DNA from: Candidatus Hydrogenedentota bacterium | GTDB lineage: Bacteria; Hydrogenedentota; Hydrogenedentia; Hydrogenedentales; SLHB01 | Assembly: GCA_029552745.1 (NCBI GenBank) | Contig: JAKPDK010000184.1 | Location: forward strand, 551,372 to 615,371 | DNA: 64,000 nucleotides | Reading direction: 5' to 3' | Shown: positions 62,614-64,000 of the stretch, piece by piece | Position numbering within the stretch: position 1 is the first letter of the stretch | How the letters are laid out: each line of letters starts with the position of its first letter | Made by a program: the position numbers and the translations under genes | The notes under the pieces: generated by a model | The model's input: only the letters and a program-made list of their open reading frames with translations | Told to the model about the DNA's origin: nothing | Databases searched by the model: none

Positions 62614-62649
62614 TTCACTAAGTACAACGAGAGCTCATCCAAAGCCCCT

Positions 62650-63423
62650 TCATGACTCCGGAGGCGAGATAGAAACCGAAACCAAATGCCCCTTGAGGTC
62701 GACAAACTGAAAACCTATTTTCGCTTGCATCGGTTTCTTCTCGCACTCGATCTGATACTTCAATTCCAACTCCGGCGGATTCCCTGCTCGAAATTCCTTC
62801 GATTGCAACGTCAACCCTTTCATCGCACCACTTTCCGGCAACGCAGAGTCCAAAAACGCCTGCAGCTGTTCCGCTGTCAACACCTTCTGTAATTCTTCGT
62901 GCATCATCGCACGCGCCTCGTCAATCTTTCCCGTCATGATTTTCGTCAAACAGTCTTCTGCCTGCTTCTCATAGAGCGCGGTGTCCGAAAGCTCGGTAAA
63001 CCAATCCGCCAACTTATCCGATTGCACGTTAAACTGGATGATCTTCCCATCCCGCAATACCAACGCCGACTGCGCATCCCCTTGCTCAAAGCGCACCGTT
63101 CCGCTACTCTCCGTGATCTTGACACCATCGCGAATTTGCGTGCTCGTGTTAAAATCCGTCGCGCGTAGCCCCTTGCACTTCCCTAACCGAGCCTGCATCG
63201 CTTTCACCCATGCCGCTAACACCGGCGCGTCGATTTGCTGCTGCAACTCGGCATCCAACAGCGCCATCACCTCATCGACATTGCCTGAATCCACCGCCCG
63301 ATAAAACGCCTCTTGTTCCGACGCCCCGCGGTGAAACGCCAACACCAACAACACCAACAACACCCCTAGAACCACCCCAACCAGCACCACCACAGCGCCA
63401 CAACCCGCTAAAAAACTCTTCAT
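62650..63423 (-). CDS. Secreted/membrane-anchored protein with two similar DUF3887-like modules
   Basis: N-terminal TM; two similar helical segments (YRAVDSGNVDEVMALLDAELQQQI / LTKIMTGKIDEARAMMHEELQKVL). Confidence 0.6.
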   Translation of the reverse strand: MKSFLAGCGAVVVLVGVVLGVLLVLLVLAFHRGASEQEAFYRAVDSGNVDEVMALLDAELQQQIDAPVLAAWVKAMQARLGKCKGLRATDFNTSTQIRDGVKITESSGTVRFEQGDAQSALVLRDGKIIQFNVQSDKLADWFTELSDTALYEKQAEDCLTKIMTGKIDEARAMMHEELQKVLTAEQLQAFLDSALPESGAMKGLTLQSKEFRAGNPPELELKYQIECEKKPMQAKIGFQFVDLKGHLVSVSISPPES

Positions 63424-63530
63424 GACTCGCTCCCTCCAAAGTTAGCTGTTTCACGTCATGCTACACCCAACCATCCCCTACATCAAGCCCCAGTTGAAAC
63501 ACGCCAAGTCCGTGCGGAAAACTAAAGCCC

Positions 63531-63875
63531 GTGAAAAACAAACGTCGCGAGTTCTCGGAGTACAAAGGCGTGTGGCTCTTCGCCCTCTTCGATCTGCCCG
63601 TAGATACCGCTGAAACCCGCAGAAGCTATACCAAATTCCGCAATGCCCTCATCAAAATGGGCTTCAGTATGCTGCAATACTCCGTTTACGCCCGCTACTT
63701 CAACAGCGAGGAATCTTGCGAACCCTACCGAAAACGCATCCGACAAGCCCTGCCCACAGAAGGCCAAGTGCGACTACTTGCAGTTACCGACAAACAATTC
63801 GGAAAAATGGAAGTTTACAGCGGCAAAAAACAAAAAGAAGTAGAAGAACCTCCCCCACAACTCATGCTTTTCTAA
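63531..63875 (+). CDS. cas2: CRISPR-associated endonuclease Cas2 (type II-like)
   Basis: GTG start; VWLFALFDLPVDTAETRRSYTKFRNALIKMGFSMLQYSVYARYF...VRLLAVTDKQFGKMEVYSGKK...PPPQLMLF, matching type II (II-C-like) Cas2 proteins. Confidence 0.95.
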   Translation: MKNKRREFSEYKGVWLFALFDLPVDTAETRRSYTKFRNALIKMGFSMLQYSVYARYFNSEESCEPYRKRIRQALPTEGQVRLLAVTDKQFGKMEVYSGKKQKEVEEPPPQLMLF

Positions 63876-63887
63876 AGCCCCAAAAAA

Positions 63888-63922
63888 CACTAACCCCCCT
63901 TAACCACTGGGGTTAAGAGGGG
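63888..63922 (-). terminator. Strong hairpin, possible terminator for minus-strand (array) transcription
   Basis: CCCCCTTAACC-ACTGG-GGTTAAGAGGGG; on the minus strand it is followed by TTAGTGTTTTTT. Confidence 0.5.
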
Positions 63923-63925
63923 TCT

Positions 63926-64000
63926 AGTATACCTGAGCGGAGATTCTCCTCAAACCACAGCAATGAAGATTGAACGTGAACCTCGTCAAAAGTATACCTA
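63926..64000 (-). CRISPR. Edge of a probable CRISPR array (36-bp repeat, type II-like), truncated by the window end
   Basis: AGTATACCTGAGCGGAGATTCTCCTCAAACCACAGC (63926-63961; minus strand GCTGTGGTTTGAGGAGAATCTCCGCTCAGGTATACT), 29-nt spacer, then AGTATACCTA at 63991-64000 (9/10 match to repeat start); adjacent to cas2. Confidence 0.65.

Noticed and set aside
63436-63530. Possible remnant of cas1 just upstream of cas2
   Set aside because: The only frame ending before cas2 (…HPLHQAPVETRQVRAEN*) has an upstream stop within about 40 codons and no Cas1-like residues.

Overview
This 64 kb window comes from an uncultured-type bacterium; gene content suggests a carbohydrate-oriented lineage, but I cannot assign taxonomy from the sequence alone. 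Most of it is ordinary chromosome. Recognisable genes include an ECF sigma/anti-sigma/DUF4097 block, smpB-tolB-TonB/TolA-like, a GH78 rhamnosidase, thiC and a separate thiFGHSE cluster, a sugar ABC transporter with a fused ATPase-permease, a GH29-like/sulfatase pair, a TdeIII-like restriction-modification pair, clpP, MBOAT, GT2, DegT aminotransferase, rpsU, xylB, rluD, a Ser/Thr kinase-FGE fusion and sucCD. The notable accessory signals are: (1) an orphan 3-repeat CRISPR mini-array at 46815-46965 with an exact 61-bp period (29+32, type I-E-like) and no cas genes nearby; (2) a type II-like cas2 at the right edge with no cas1/cas9 upstream, followed by the edge of a probable 36-bp-repeat array; (3) a 140-146 bp dispersed element with terminal inverted repeats (4 full copies, 2 half copies); (4) a second dispersed intergenic repeat family of up to about 160 bp (5 copies), which clusters with the first family and with the mini-array; (5) a ClpP paralogue in which the catalytic Asp aligns with Asn. 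No tRNA, rRNA or complete autonomous transposon was recognised.
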